Positions 12,831 to 23,659 of a stretch of 64,000 nt of DNA are shown in pieces. The notes below the pieces were generated by a model. The model searched no databases. It was given only the letters and a program-made list of their open reading frames with translations, and was not told the origin of the DNA. The position numbers and the translations under genes are program-made. The stretch spans positions 266,154 through 330,153 of the forward strand of contig VIIQ02000103.1 of the NCBI GenBank assembly GCA_007449985.2. The letters are read 5' to 3'. Origin of the DNA: Desmodesmus armatus. Lineage: Eukaryota; Chlorophyta; Chlorophyceae; Sphaeropleales; Scenedesmaceae. Within the stretch, counting starts at the first letter, position 1, and each line of letters starts with the position of its first letter.

Positions 12831-14382
12831 CCTGAAAAAGCATGCATGGGCAAGAAAAGCAAGGGGTGAGCACGGTGTGGGGCTTCACGGGCACTGCTGC
12901 TTCTGCAGCAGACGTGCAACTCTGGTCTGTCTTGTGCGCCATGCCGCACCGGTCGTGCAGGTAGTCACAACTGTTGACGTTTAAATCATCCACGGCCCGG
13001 ATAAGCTCTCCGAAAGTTCTCATCCGCCGCTGCTGATTGCAAGATCTAGATCGATTGCTTTTTGCCACCGCAGCCAGTAAACCTGGTCAGAGCCTGCACT
13101 GATATTAGTGTCTTGAACGTGATTTTTACGGTGTGTTTTTGGTTGACATCAGCAGGGTTTGGGTTTCCAAACCTGGCCCACATTCAACTGGCCCAAAGCT
13201 GACTGTCAGCCCCGTTTTGTCTTCCATAGCTATATGGCTCAGCCAGGCTGGGATGGCTAATCAAACAGCGCACTGACCTTTCCTGACCTCTTGATCCACA
13301 CCTCAAACTCTGGTCAAGGTCGCAACCATGTAGCTACGGAAGTTGCAACGGGGCTGACAGTCAAACTTTGGTCAAGGTCAAGCCATAAGCTCAGTGCAAG
13401 TACATAATATATTGCGCAGCTTGGAAGACTTGAGCACATGCATGTACATCCGACCTAGGCATGGCATGCGTACTTTCAGCAGCAGTTTCAAACTGCCGCC
13501 GAATGTGCCCTGCCACCCAACCCTGTCCGGCAACCTCAGCCTCCCCGCATTGTCCTGCCAGCTGAAATTTGCAGCTTTTGAGTAGACAAGACGCCATATA
13601 GTGCCCCTGGAAAGCCGTATCCTGCCCCGTGCAGGCAGTGCTCAAGATCCGCTGCTGGCATCCAGGTATTCTGCAGCTGCTGGTTGGGGCGATGTGCTGC
13701 TGGCTTTGTAATCGTTGCTTGTTGAAGATATCGCTCTGACGCGGGATTCTGCTGCTGCTGAACAAAGACATTGCTGAGGGGCAGTCAGCCACTTGGGGCT
13801 ACGGCATCCCCATGTAGCGCGTAACTTGAGCTGAGCAGCTGCATCACACCTGACATTCCTAGGTGAGATGTTCAGGGTGAACCATGCCTTGCTGCACCCA
13901 GGAGCAGTGTACAAAAGCAGCAACGTTATGGGGGTGTGCATGGCAGGCACTACACTGTACAAAGCAAAGAGCAACCATAGCATGGCAAGGATGCACGGTG
14001 CGAGGCCAGCTGAAGGCCAGCCCAGCAGGTGTACACCCACATGTCCCTCACAGGACTGCTTAATGAGCCCCATGGCTCCACACATCCTTCACAGATTGAA
14101 GTTGTCCGAAGCTACTACATTCGGTGTCAACGCTGTACAATACTCTTCAGCTGGGGCGGCAACCAACTGTTGCAGGGTTTGAATTGCATTCCTCTCTGGG
14201 AACCCTTTGCGGGCAGCATACTACTTTCAGATGATGTGAGCCGCTAACTCATGGCAGATATATTCTTCTGTGAACCAGTCTGCTCCACAGAGCACCAATT
14301 CACCGGTTTACCTGCAGATCGCTCCAGCAGCGCTGCTCCTTCTTGCCACGGGCTACCACCAGTGCTTAGGCCCTACAAGTGA
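12831..14382. other. Intergenic region with a fold-back element
   Basis: Lies between divergent F-box/LRR gene A (-) and the kinase gene (+). It contains the inverted-repeat element at 13193-13371 and possible 5' exons of either neighbour, none of which I can fix. Several GGTCAAGGTC/GGTCAAGG motifs occur near 13310-13380. Confidence 0.55.
13193..13371. repeat. Fold-back (MITE-like) inverted repeat
   Basis: Arms of about 50 bp, 13193-13245 and 13321-13371, are inverted copies of one another. The core TGACTGTCAGCCCCGTT is perfect, and the TTCC-TAGCTA-ATGG block has few mismatches. The loop is about 75 bp. Long inverted arms around a short unique middle are typical of a non-autonomous MITE. No target-site duplication was confirmed. 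Confidence 0.65.
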
Positions 14383-17300
14383 ATGCATACCTGCACCGTG
14401 TACGACAACTTGCCGGACCACCTCACATGGGTGTCGAGGACCAAAAACAGTCTGCAGACAGCCAAAGCAGCAGGCTTTGCTGGCAACAGCGTGCAGGAAT
14501 TTAAGAGGTGCAGTGATGGCATAGCTACAGATGGGCACGAAGGAAGGATTGTCTCAACTTCTAAGTTCTGGAACTGCTGGGAGCGTGACCACCTATCGCA
14601 CAAAGTCTGGGTTGTAAGGTGAGTCAGGAGCATGCCTGTTGACAGTACTGAAAGTGCTGCAACTTGAGTGTGTTTGGCCTCCTTCACGGCAGTACCTGTT
14701 TTGATGCAGTGGGCCATTTGATGACCTGCTGACAGCCAGGGAGGTAGGCAGGGAGGCCTGTAAGCAGTACGCTGCACAGCACCTCGCACCACCACCACAG
14801 CGGCAGCCACGTGATTCCCAGCGCGGCCGTTCAGTGGAGCGCTCCTATGGTCGCAGGGGAGGCAGCAAGGCAGGGGCAGCCAGCTCGCCAAGGGCAGCAT
14901 CACTTGGTAAGCAGCTGTGGTGCCAAGCGCTCCAGGTAGCTACAGTTTTCACCTAAATTATGTAGGCTTGTCTGCATTGCTGGTGACGCCTGACTGGCAG
15001 CGGCATTCCTGCACTTGCATGGGCTTACTGTAGCGGGTTAGCTGAATGTCCTGGCATTGGTGCGGGCTGGCTGCATGGCAAGTCGTGCTGACCGGAGTGC
15101 AGGAAACTGCCATCATGAGGCTCAGCACATCAGCGACACTGGCAGCGTGTCGGGTCGTAATGAGGCTGCAAACAGCACACTTGAGCCTCAAAACCTGCAT
15201 CAATGATCAAGCACCATGGTAAGGGTGCCATTTGTTGCCGTGATGTACCTCATGCATGTGCAAGATGACAGCCTTGACTAAGAATGGTCATTTATGTCAT
15301 GTCACAGGCTTGTCACCCGGGGCTCGTGTGAGCAAGGGCAGCAGCCCGCGGCGTGGCAGCAGCAGCCCCAACTCACGAGGCCGCGCACGCCATGTGACCA
15401 CTCGCCACCCCAGTGGGCTCAGCAGGTCCTTCAGTGTTGCAGCAGCAGACCCTGGCATCCCCCAGGAGGCAGCAGCCATCCCAAACCTGCCTGCAGCTCA
15501 CCAAGGCACCCCTGCAGACATGGATGTTGATGCCACGCGCAGTGGGGGCCTTGCATGGACACCAGACACGCAGCTGCTGCTGCCTCCCTCAGCATCAGCA
15601 CCAGCAGCACCTGCAGCATGCCGCTTGACAGAAGAGTTGTTTGCTGGTGGCCTGCAGCACGCGCCCGCACCCTTCAGCCAGAAAAAGCACCAGCTTACCC
15701 CACTCACCACAGGTCGGTTCAACCAGCAGCAGCACCAGCAGCAGCAGCAGTCCTCTGTCACACCTGGGCAGGCATGCCAGCAGCTGCTGCTGCAGGCAAC
15801 ATCTTCAGGCGCTGCTGATGTGCGCACTGCGCCTGACCAGGCACCCTTCCACACCCCACAGCAGCAGCGGCAGCTGCGCATGGTAGCAGGAGTGCCGCCT
15901 GTGCTGGGTGACTGCTCAGCTTGCTGCAGTCACCCAGCACAGGCGGCACTCCTGCAAGCTGGGCCTGCAGCTGCGCCGGCCTGGCACAGACAGCTTCAGC
16001 ACTGGCGCTGCCACCACTGCTGCTGCTGAGGCTGCTGCTGCTGCTGCAGCTGAAGCTGGCAGCAAGGATCTGGCAACGCAGGCCGCGCCCTTTGTGCGCA
16101 CAACTCCGGCAGTGCAGGAGGTGCATCACCCACTGCCAAGTACTGCACAGCAGCACACTCATGCTCAGCACATGGCCACAACAGCTGCTGCTGGGGGGGC
16201 TGGGCTTCACCTGCAGGGTGGCATGCAGCAGCTTGCAGCAGCTGGGGGTGTAGGGCAGCAGCCGGCCAGCATGCATGGGAGCTTTGGCACGCCTGCTGCA
16301 GCTGCTGCCTGCCCTGCAGCATATGCCACCGCCGCTCCTGCAGCAAGGCTGCAAGCAGCAGCTGGGCACACCATGCAGACTGCCGTTGCGGGTCTTGATG
16401 GCCTACAGCAGCTGAAGCAGCAACAACAGCACCCACAGCAGCCACAAGCACAGCAGCCACAGCCACAGCCACAGCAGCAGCAGCAGCACAGCCAGCCTGC
16501 AGCTTCACCTGGCCCTGCAGCCCCCCTGGTGGCTACATGGCGCAGGCTGTCCCTGTCTCAAGCCAACAGCCTCAGTCCCCTGCAGCTGCAGCAGCAGCAC
16601 GCAGTGCAGCCAGGGGAGGATGCAGCAGCAGCTACAGGCGTAAGGGGAGCTGCAGCTGCACCCCTGCCACAATTGTCACCCTTTGCCGGGGCAGCTGCCT
16701 TCTCCCATGGGTCGATCGGAGGACTGAGCGCTGCAGGGGGACTGCAGCAGCAGCGGGTGGGGGTGGCCGGTGCCACCAGCAGGGGTCCACAGGGGCTGTG
16801 GCAGGCGGGTGCTGCTGCTTTGACTGAGGAGGCACAGCAGGAGGGTGAGATCCTGCAGTTGCTGCAAAGCCTGCACAGGTTGGGTGTCAGCTTCCTATCA
16901 TGCCGGCAGGTTCTCTTGGTGAAGAGCTTGGGCGCAGGGATGTTTGGTACTGTTCACCAAGGTCTCAGCGCTGATGCCACTGAGGTGAGTGTCTGGGCGG
17001 TGTGGATTGCAGCACAATCATATGGGTTTTGAAGGGTTCTCCACGGCTATTCCGTGAGCAAATGGGCTGTTTTGGTCGGAAGGGTGTCCACAGCAGTATC
17101 TGCCTTCCCAGTCTGCACTTGTACCACTTCAGTGGGGCAGTGCCCCTAGCAGCGCTTGCTCAGCACGTTTGGGTTCATTGTTTTCCACTGGTCAGGCCCC
17201 ATGTCTGTCTTTGTGCCCTCTGCTGCCTCACAGATCGCCCTCAAGTGCCTGGGGAGCGGGTCCTTTGATCAGGTGGTGCAGCTACTGAGGGAGGCAGAGG

Positions 17301-19543
17301 TTACGGCTTCTGTGCGCCACCCTAATGTCCTGACCTGCTCAGCAGTCGTGCTGTCTGATGACTGGATGGAGGCTGCCGAGAGCATTGCAAGCAGTGCCAG
17401 GACTAGCAGCAGCAGCAGTGCAGGACAGGGCAGCTCGCTTCCATTCATCACCGACAGGAGCAGCAGCGTCAGCAGCAGCAGCCGCTTTCCCGCTCACCAT
17501 CCTCAGCACCCTGGCATTGTCATGAGCCTGGCGCATGGCTCCCTGCGCACGGTCTTGGACCACCTGCAAGGCAGTGGATCCTGGCTGCAGTCCAGCAGGG
17601 CCAAGGTGAAGGTGGTTCAACAGACAGCAGCGGTGAGTGCTGGACGGCTGCTAGTGTCCTGTGTGGAGCGTGTCAGCCATGGGCTGCGTTGTACTTGCAT
17701 GACCATAGCCAACGCCACAGCAACGCCATGCAACCCGGGGCCTTGGTGTCTCATGTGGTCGGACAATGCATTCTGCAGGCGCGCAAATGTGAGGACTTGC
17801 TTGCTCAAAGCAGTGACTGACACTCACATCGTCGTGTTTGACAGTGTCATGCTTTCTTGGACTGCAAATATGTGCTATGGTGACACTGCCACAGGGGCTG
17901 TCAGCGCTACATGTCAAGCGCATTGTGCACTTTGACATTAAGCCCGACAACCTGCTTGTGAGTCTGGACGGCCCCACGGCGCCCAAGATCATGATTGGGG
18001 ATGTAGGCCTCGCCAAGTTCAAGTGGGACACCTACGTAACAAGTGAGCATCAGCGAGCTGCTGACAATCTGTGTGCTCAGGCAACTGCTGGAAATCCCAC
18101 TGGGTGTACTGCTCGTGCATCAGCATGGCTGCGCAGCACAAGAGTTCATTGTGCATACTGGCATGATGAATTGCCGCATGAATTTTTGAAGGTGATCGCT
18201 TTGTGGCAAAGGGCCTGCCTGTGCTGGCCATGATTTGTGCGCAGCAGCAGCAGCATGCTGCCTAGCACAAGCCGCTATTGGCCCAGCCAGACTACAACAC
18301 TCTGCTCTCTGAATTGGCTCTTATGATCTGCAGCAGCTGTGCCTTGCATGCTGGTTTACTGTTATGGTGGTGCTTAGTGGTTGCATCACTGCTTTGACTG
18401 CGGCTGGTGCACATGCTGTTGTTGCTAGTTTAGCCTTTGGCAGCCCCACAAAGTAGATATCATGTGGGCCCGACCTTGGTGGTGCAGGCAAAGGCCTGGA
18501 GGCACGGGGCACCATTCCGTATGTGGCACCTGAGCTGCTGAGCATGGACATCAACAACGTCACACAGGCAGTGGACATCTACAGCCTGGGGGTGAGTGAA
18601 AGGTGCTTTTATTGTATACTCACATCGCATGCACACCTTTTGTCAAATTTGGGGGTTGGTCCAGTAGCAAAGCAGAGGTCATGCATGGGTCACCCAGTGA
18701 GCGAGTCCCTTCTGTTCAATTTGTTCCACAGGCGCAAGTGGTACAAAAAAGCACCGCACATGTGCAAGTCAGGTGTCTGCAGCACATGATTTGTAGGGCC
18801 AGGCTTTCTTCAGGCAACTGCTGGACCAGGTGTCAGGTGTCAGCACACATTGCACTCTGCCTTGACTGCAGCTGCTATTTTGCCTGCAGGTGCTGATGTG
18901 GGTCCTGTGGATGGAGAAGGACCCTTACCAGGGCATGTTCCCCCTGAGGATTATTGCTGCGCGCAGTGCTGGCACAGTGGCACTGCCTGTCCCGTCCACA
19001 GACAGCTGGCTGCCAGCAGATGGGGATCCCCCAGCTGAGCCTGCCCCAGGCTGGCTTGACTTGATGAAGCGCTGCCTGCTGGACGACCCAGTGCAGCGAC
19101 CCACAGCAGCTCAGGTGGCATGGGACTTGTGGGACATGAAGCAGCAGCTGTTGCAGGCTCAGGAGCAGCAGCTGTTGCAGGCTCAGGAGCAGCAGCTGTT
19201 GCAGGCTCAGGAGCAGCAGCTGTTGCAGGCTCAGGAGCAGCAGCTGTTGCAGGCTCAGGAGCAGCAGCTGTTGCAGGCTCAGGAGCAGCAGCTGTTGCAG
19301 GCTCAGGAGCAGCAGCTGTTGCAGGCTCAGGAGCAGCAGCTGTTCCAGGCTCAGGAGCAGCAGCTGTTGCAGGCTCAGGAGCAGCAGCTGTTCCAGGCTC
19401 AGGCGCAGCAGCTGTTCCAGGCTCAGGCGCAGCAGCTGTTCCAGGCTCAGCAGCAGCAGCTGTTGCAATCTCAGCAGCAGCAGCTGTTGCAAGCTCAGGA
19501 GCAGCAGCTGTTGCAGGCTCAGGAGCAGCAGCTGCAGGCTTAG
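14383..19543 (+). CDS. Ser/Thr protein kinase with Q/A-rich N-region and QQLLQAQE tail
   Basis: Exons: 14383?-14618, 14710-14906, 15308-16984, 17234-17632, 17895-18042, 18488-18591 and 18890-19543. All junctions agree in phase. A long Gln/Ala/Ser-rich region precedes a split kinase domain: glycine loop GAGMFGTVH, lysine in IALK, a helix-C glutamate in LREAEV, catalytic loop HFDIKPDN, GDVG in place of DFG, APE in VAPELL, and the C-lobe pattern VDIYSLG...DPVQRPTAAQV. The catalytic lysine and both aspartates are present, so activity is likely despite the DVG variant. The N-lobe has a roughly 80-residue Ser-rich insertion. The tail is 16 copies of an eight-residue repeat, probably coiled coil. 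The subfamily is uncertain (TKL-like is possible). The frame is broken once by the palindrome at 15886-15955. The first exon and start are tentative. Confidence 0.75.
15886..15955. repeat. Perfect 30-bp inverted repeat inside kinase exon
   Basis: Left arm 15886-15915 and right arm 15926-15955 are exact reverse complements around a 10-base spacer. Upstream coding is in one frame and downstream coding in another. Removing spacer plus one arm (40 bp, 15916-15955) joins the two frames exactly. Confidence 0.93.
19141..19525 (+). repeat. 24-bp coding minisatellite (QQLLQAQE x16)
   Basis: Sixteen tandem 24-bp units encode QQLLQAQE with minor variants (QQLFQAQE, QQLFQAQA, QQLFQAQQ, QQLLQSQQ), ending in QQLQA and a stop. 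Because the unit is a multiple of three, copy-number change keeps the frame, and all other frames are open too. It forms the kinase's C-terminal tail, probably helical or coiled coil. Confidence 0.95.
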
Positions 19544-21177
19544 CAGCACCAGGCGGCTGAGCAGCAGCAGGGTCTATCACTAGCAGGCTCAGCAGGTGCA
19601 GCAGCAGCAGTACGGACACTCAGCATAGCTCAGCAGCAGGAGTGTGTCAAGAGTATGCATGGCACTTGCTTTTGTGCTTTTTCTCGTCGTTTGCTTTGCT
19701 GATTGTGTGGTCTGTCTTCTACTAGCTGTACGGTTGGCGCCTGGCATGAAGCTGTAGCAATTGCCTGAGTGCGGTGCGGCTGCCACACTTGGTTGTGTTG
19801 GAGTCATGATCATACAGTCTGTCACACCCATGACACCAAGACCCTTCGATTTGTTGGCAGTGGCAAAATTGCCAGAGCAACAATTGTACGCATGTGCCTG
19901 CTGCAGCTTGCTGAGCTATCCTGCAGGCACGTGATGTGATTTTTGTGATGGCCCTTCTGACTGGCACGTGAGTGGCTGCATGGCCTTGCATCTTCCTAGG
20001 AATGAGACTGGTGTGCTGTTGCGCGGCACTAGAATGCTGCACGCGCAGGAAAGCTGATGGTGGTGTGGTTTGTGGTGATCTCCAAAATCGGCTGCTGGGC
20101 GTTGTGATGGTGGGAGAACCACTGGGCTTGATTGAGCAGGCCATGGTGATTGTCTCAAAAACACGTTGCTACTGCCCTGGCAAGCATGGTGCCGGGTGGC
20201 TGCAGTTCTGCGTGGACTTTATAGCTTTGCAGAGCTGGCCTGCTTGCGCTGTGCAGCATGCCTAGCATGTTATGGCGGTGATGGTTGTGTGGGTGTGCAC
20301 TACCCTTTTTGTAGCTGTGCTGGCAGGTACAGAGGCTGCCAATGCATAACATATGTGCATGAGATGCATCTCAGGCAGCCACACAGCCTCACTGGCAGGT
20401 CTATCAAACACAAGCTGTGCAAAGCCGCAGTGGACATGCAGACAACAACACGTGTTCACCGCGTCAAATGCCATGTGAGGCCCGCAATATAAAGATTGAA
20501 AGAAAGCCAGCGACCTACATTGCCGATGGGTCCAACGCCCGACACGCTTTGCTCGGCATGCTTCCATTGTGTTCAAAGCACAGTTATCCGGGTGAATACA
20601 TGAACTTGAAAGGGACATGCAAACTGCCCGACGGTTTTGGACTTGGCGGGGTTTTGTTAACATGAAGCGCCGAGTTGCTCTATATGTTGGTGCACTTGCA
20701 CAACCTGCACACCATCCAAGTTTTTCCACACTTATGAGCTAAGGAACTTTAAATGAAGTATGAGCAGGAGTTATGTTAGTACACGGGGCAGCTTCCGTGG
20801 TGCAGCAGTGGTCCATGCAGCTCCGTTCTGCTATTTTTAGACATTAATATGGTACAACTATATCTGGGCGTGCAATTTGGGCATGTCAGTGGGTGCGGGA
20901 GGCCACAGCAGCAGATTGCCACCCTCAAGAAAACCAACACCGGTGAGGCCCTGTCGCAGCCAAGCTGTTAAGAAGCGTGAAACTGTCTCTAATAATGTTG
21001 TTTGTGAAAACTTGAGCAAGAACACCTCTGCTAGCACTGGCGACGGCAAATCAGCAGTAGTGTCTGGTTGACAACAGCAGCAGCATGGTTGTGAAGCTTG
21101 AGCCCCACAGCGGTGTTGCGGTGGCCGCTCACTGTGCTTAACTACCAACCAAGTCCTGCAAGCCACCCAAGGTGCTG
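19544..21177. other. Intergenic region, no gene recognised
   Basis: 3' flank of the kinase gene and spacer before the minisatellite. Only short open frames, with no splice-supported exon or RNA gene. Confidence 0.55.
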
Positions 21178-22965
21178 CTTTGTGCTAGCAGTTGCTGCGG
21201 TCACCGCCACTGCTTTGCACCCTCTGGCCTTGTGCTAGCAGTTGATGCGGTCACCGCCACTGCTTTGCACCCATCTGGCCTTGTGCTAGCAGTTGATGCG
21301 GTCACCGCCACTGCTTTGCACCCATCTGGCCTTGTGCTAGCAGTTGATGCGGTCACCGCCACTGCTTTGCACCCTCTGGCCTTGTGCTAGCAGTTGATGC
21401 GGTCACCGCCACTGCTTTTCACCCTTCTGGCCTTGTGCTAGCAGTTGATGCGGTCACCGCCACTGCTTTGCACCCTTCTGGCCTTGTGCTAGCAGTTGAT
21501 GCGGTCACCGCCACTGCTTTGCACCCTTCTGGCCTTGTGCTAGCAGTTGATGCGGTCACCGCCACTGCTTTGCACCCTTCTGGCCTTGTGCTAGCAGTTG
21601 ATGCGGTCACCGCCACTGCTTTGCACCCTTGCTAGCAGTTGATGCGGTCACCGCCACTGCTTTGCACCCTCTGGCCTTGTGCTAGCAGTTGATGCGGTCA
21701 CCGCCACTGCTTTGCACCCATCTGGCCTTGTGCTAGCAGTTGATGCGGTCACCGCCACTGCTTTGCACCCTTGCTAGCAGTTGATGCGGTCACCGCCACT
21801 GCTTTGCACCCTCTGGCCTTGTGCTAGCAGTTGATGCGGTCACCGCCACTGCTTTGCACCCATCTGGCCTTGTGCTAGCAGTTGATGCGGTCACCGCCAC
21901 TGCTTTGCACCCTTGCTAGCAGTTGATGCGGTCACCGCCACTGCTTTGCACCCTCTGGCCTTGTGCTAGCAGTTGATGCGGTCACCGCCACTGCTTTGCA
22001 CCCATCTGGCCTTGTGCTAGCAGTTGATGCCGTCACCGCCACTGCTTTGCGCCCTTCTGGCCTTGTGCTAGCAGTTGATGCGGTCACCGCCACTGCTTTG
22101 CGCCCTTCTGGCCTTGTGCTAGCAGTTGATGCGGTCACCGCCACTGCTTTTCACCCTTCTGGCCTTGTGCTAGCAGTTGATGCGGTCACCGCCACTGCTT
22201 TGCACCCTCTGGCCTTGTGCTAGCAGTTGATGCGGTCACCGCCACTGCTTTGCACCCATCTGGCCTTGTGCTAGCAGTTGATGCGGTCACCGCCACTGCT
22301 TTGCACCCTTGCTAGCAGTTGATGCGGTCACCGCCACTGCTTTGCACCCTCTGGCCTTGTGCTAGCAGTTGATGCGGTCACCGCCACTGCTTTGCACCCA
22401 TCTGGCCTTGTGCTAGCAGTTGATGCGGTCACCGCCACTGCTTTGCACCCTTGCTAGCAGTTGATGCGGTCACCGCCACTGCTTTGCACCCTCTGGCCTT
22501 GTGCTAGCAGTTGATGCGGTCACCGCCACTGCTTTGCACCCATCTGGCCTTGTGCTAGCAGTTGATGCCGTCACCGCCACTGCTTTGCGCCCTTCTGGCC
22601 TTGTGCTAGCAGTTGATGCGGTCACCGCCACTGCTTTGCACCCATCTGGCCTTGTGCTAGCAGTTGATGCGGTCACCGCCACTGCTTTTCACCCTTCTGG
22701 CCTTGTGCTAGCAGTTGATGCGGTCACCGCCACTGCTTTGCAACCATCTGGCCTTGTGCTAGCAGTTGATGCGGTCACCGCCACTGCTTTTCACCCTTCT
22801 GGCCTTGTGCTAGCAGTTGATGCGGTCACCGCCACTGCTTTGCAACCTTCTGGCCTTGTGCTAGCAGTTGATGCGGTCACCGCCACTGCTTTGCAACCTT
22901 CTGGCCTTGTGCTAGCAGTTGATGCGGGCACCGCCTCTGTTCTGCACTATTCCCGCTTTGCTTAG
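21178..22965. repeat. 51-bp minisatellite with 140-bp higher-order units
   Basis: About 36 tandem copies of a unit running GCTAGCAGTTGATGCGGTCA...GCCTTGT. Full units are 51 bp, others 50 bp (CCCTCTGG instead of CCCATCTGG or CCCTTCTGG), and a truncated class of about 39-40 bp lacks CTGGCCTTGT. The truncated units recur near 21625, 21765, 21905, 22301 and 22445, marking a three-unit higher-order repeat of about 140 bp. The 51-bp units read LAVDAVTATALHPSGLV in one frame, but the 50- and 40-bp units break that frame repeatedly, so coding is unlikely. The array decays at both ends. Confidence 0.93.
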
Positions 22966-23659
22966 CAATTGCTGCGGTCAGCGCTTCTGCCCTGCCCCAT
23001 GTCCCTCTGCATGTGCTGGGTGCATACCTCGCCATGTTGCAGGTGCATTCCGTCTCTGCAAATGGCGATGCAGTGTGCACCACATCTGCCTGTGCATATC
23101 ACCACAGTGTTATGTTGGTGCATCACTATTCTTGCACTACAGGTATGCTCAGCACAGTGGAATGCTGCAGACTGCACAACTAGTAGGTATGTTGTGTTAC
23201 AGTTGCAGTAAGCTATGCATTCAATGCATTGCATGTCTTAAGTGGAAGCTTGTGTCACAGGTGGGCTGTGTCATGTACTTGGCACCGTGCCAACTTGAGA
23301 TGCACCAGCCCCCGGGGCGCTGGTGCATCTCGAACCAGTTCGATCTTGCTTCCCGCAGGTTTGTATCTGTCAGAGTACACCCAGTAGGCATGCACTGAGA
23401 CCTACGCTTGCACAAAGGATGCTGCACTGCTGACAACCAAACAACGGCCATGGCCTTGCGAAACAAAGGTCTCATAACCTGACAAACACCACTCCTGCTT
23501 AGGTTCACCTCACACCTGCCGTAAAAAGTAGCAGCGCTGCAGAAACATTTCCTGAGACAGTCAGCTGTGTTGGCCAGTGGCTGACAAGCTGCTGGCACAT
23601 GACCAAGCAAACCAGTGGCCGCAACACGGGCCCAAAACGAAGAGCTGCTCTGCTGCGCA
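22966..23659. other. Spacer downstream of VPS34
   Basis: Unique sequence between the minisatellite and the VPS34 stop. It contains the near-perfect palindrome at 23297-23331 and a TTACA (TGTAA on the minus strand) at 23197-23201, about 460 bases past the stop, a possible but distant poly(A) signal. No gene recognised. Confidence 0.55.
23297..23331. repeat. Near-perfect palindrome
   Basis: GAGATGCACCAGC and GCTGGTGCATCTC flank CCCCGGGGC. With one base added the whole 36-mer would be a perfect palindrome. Confidence 0.9.

Noticed and set aside
15308..16984. Intron covering the palindrome in the kinase exon
   Set aside because: The only possible donor (GTAGCA at 15883) differs from the GTGAGT/GTAAGC type used by every other intron of this gene, and the implied intron would be under 100 bases. 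A 40-bp fold-back insertion explains the frame exactly.
18875..19619. Long antisense and alternative-frame reading frames over the kinase tail
   Set aside because: A 24-bp repeat is a multiple of three, so every frame without a stop in one unit stays open throughout. The kinase frame is the one continuous with a real domain.
21178..22965. CRISPR-like or protein-coding repeat array
   Set aside because: The units are directly contiguous with no unique spacers, so it is not CRISPR. The 50- and 40-bp units break the LAVDAVTATALHPSGLV frame over and over, and there is no start, splice or family support for coding.
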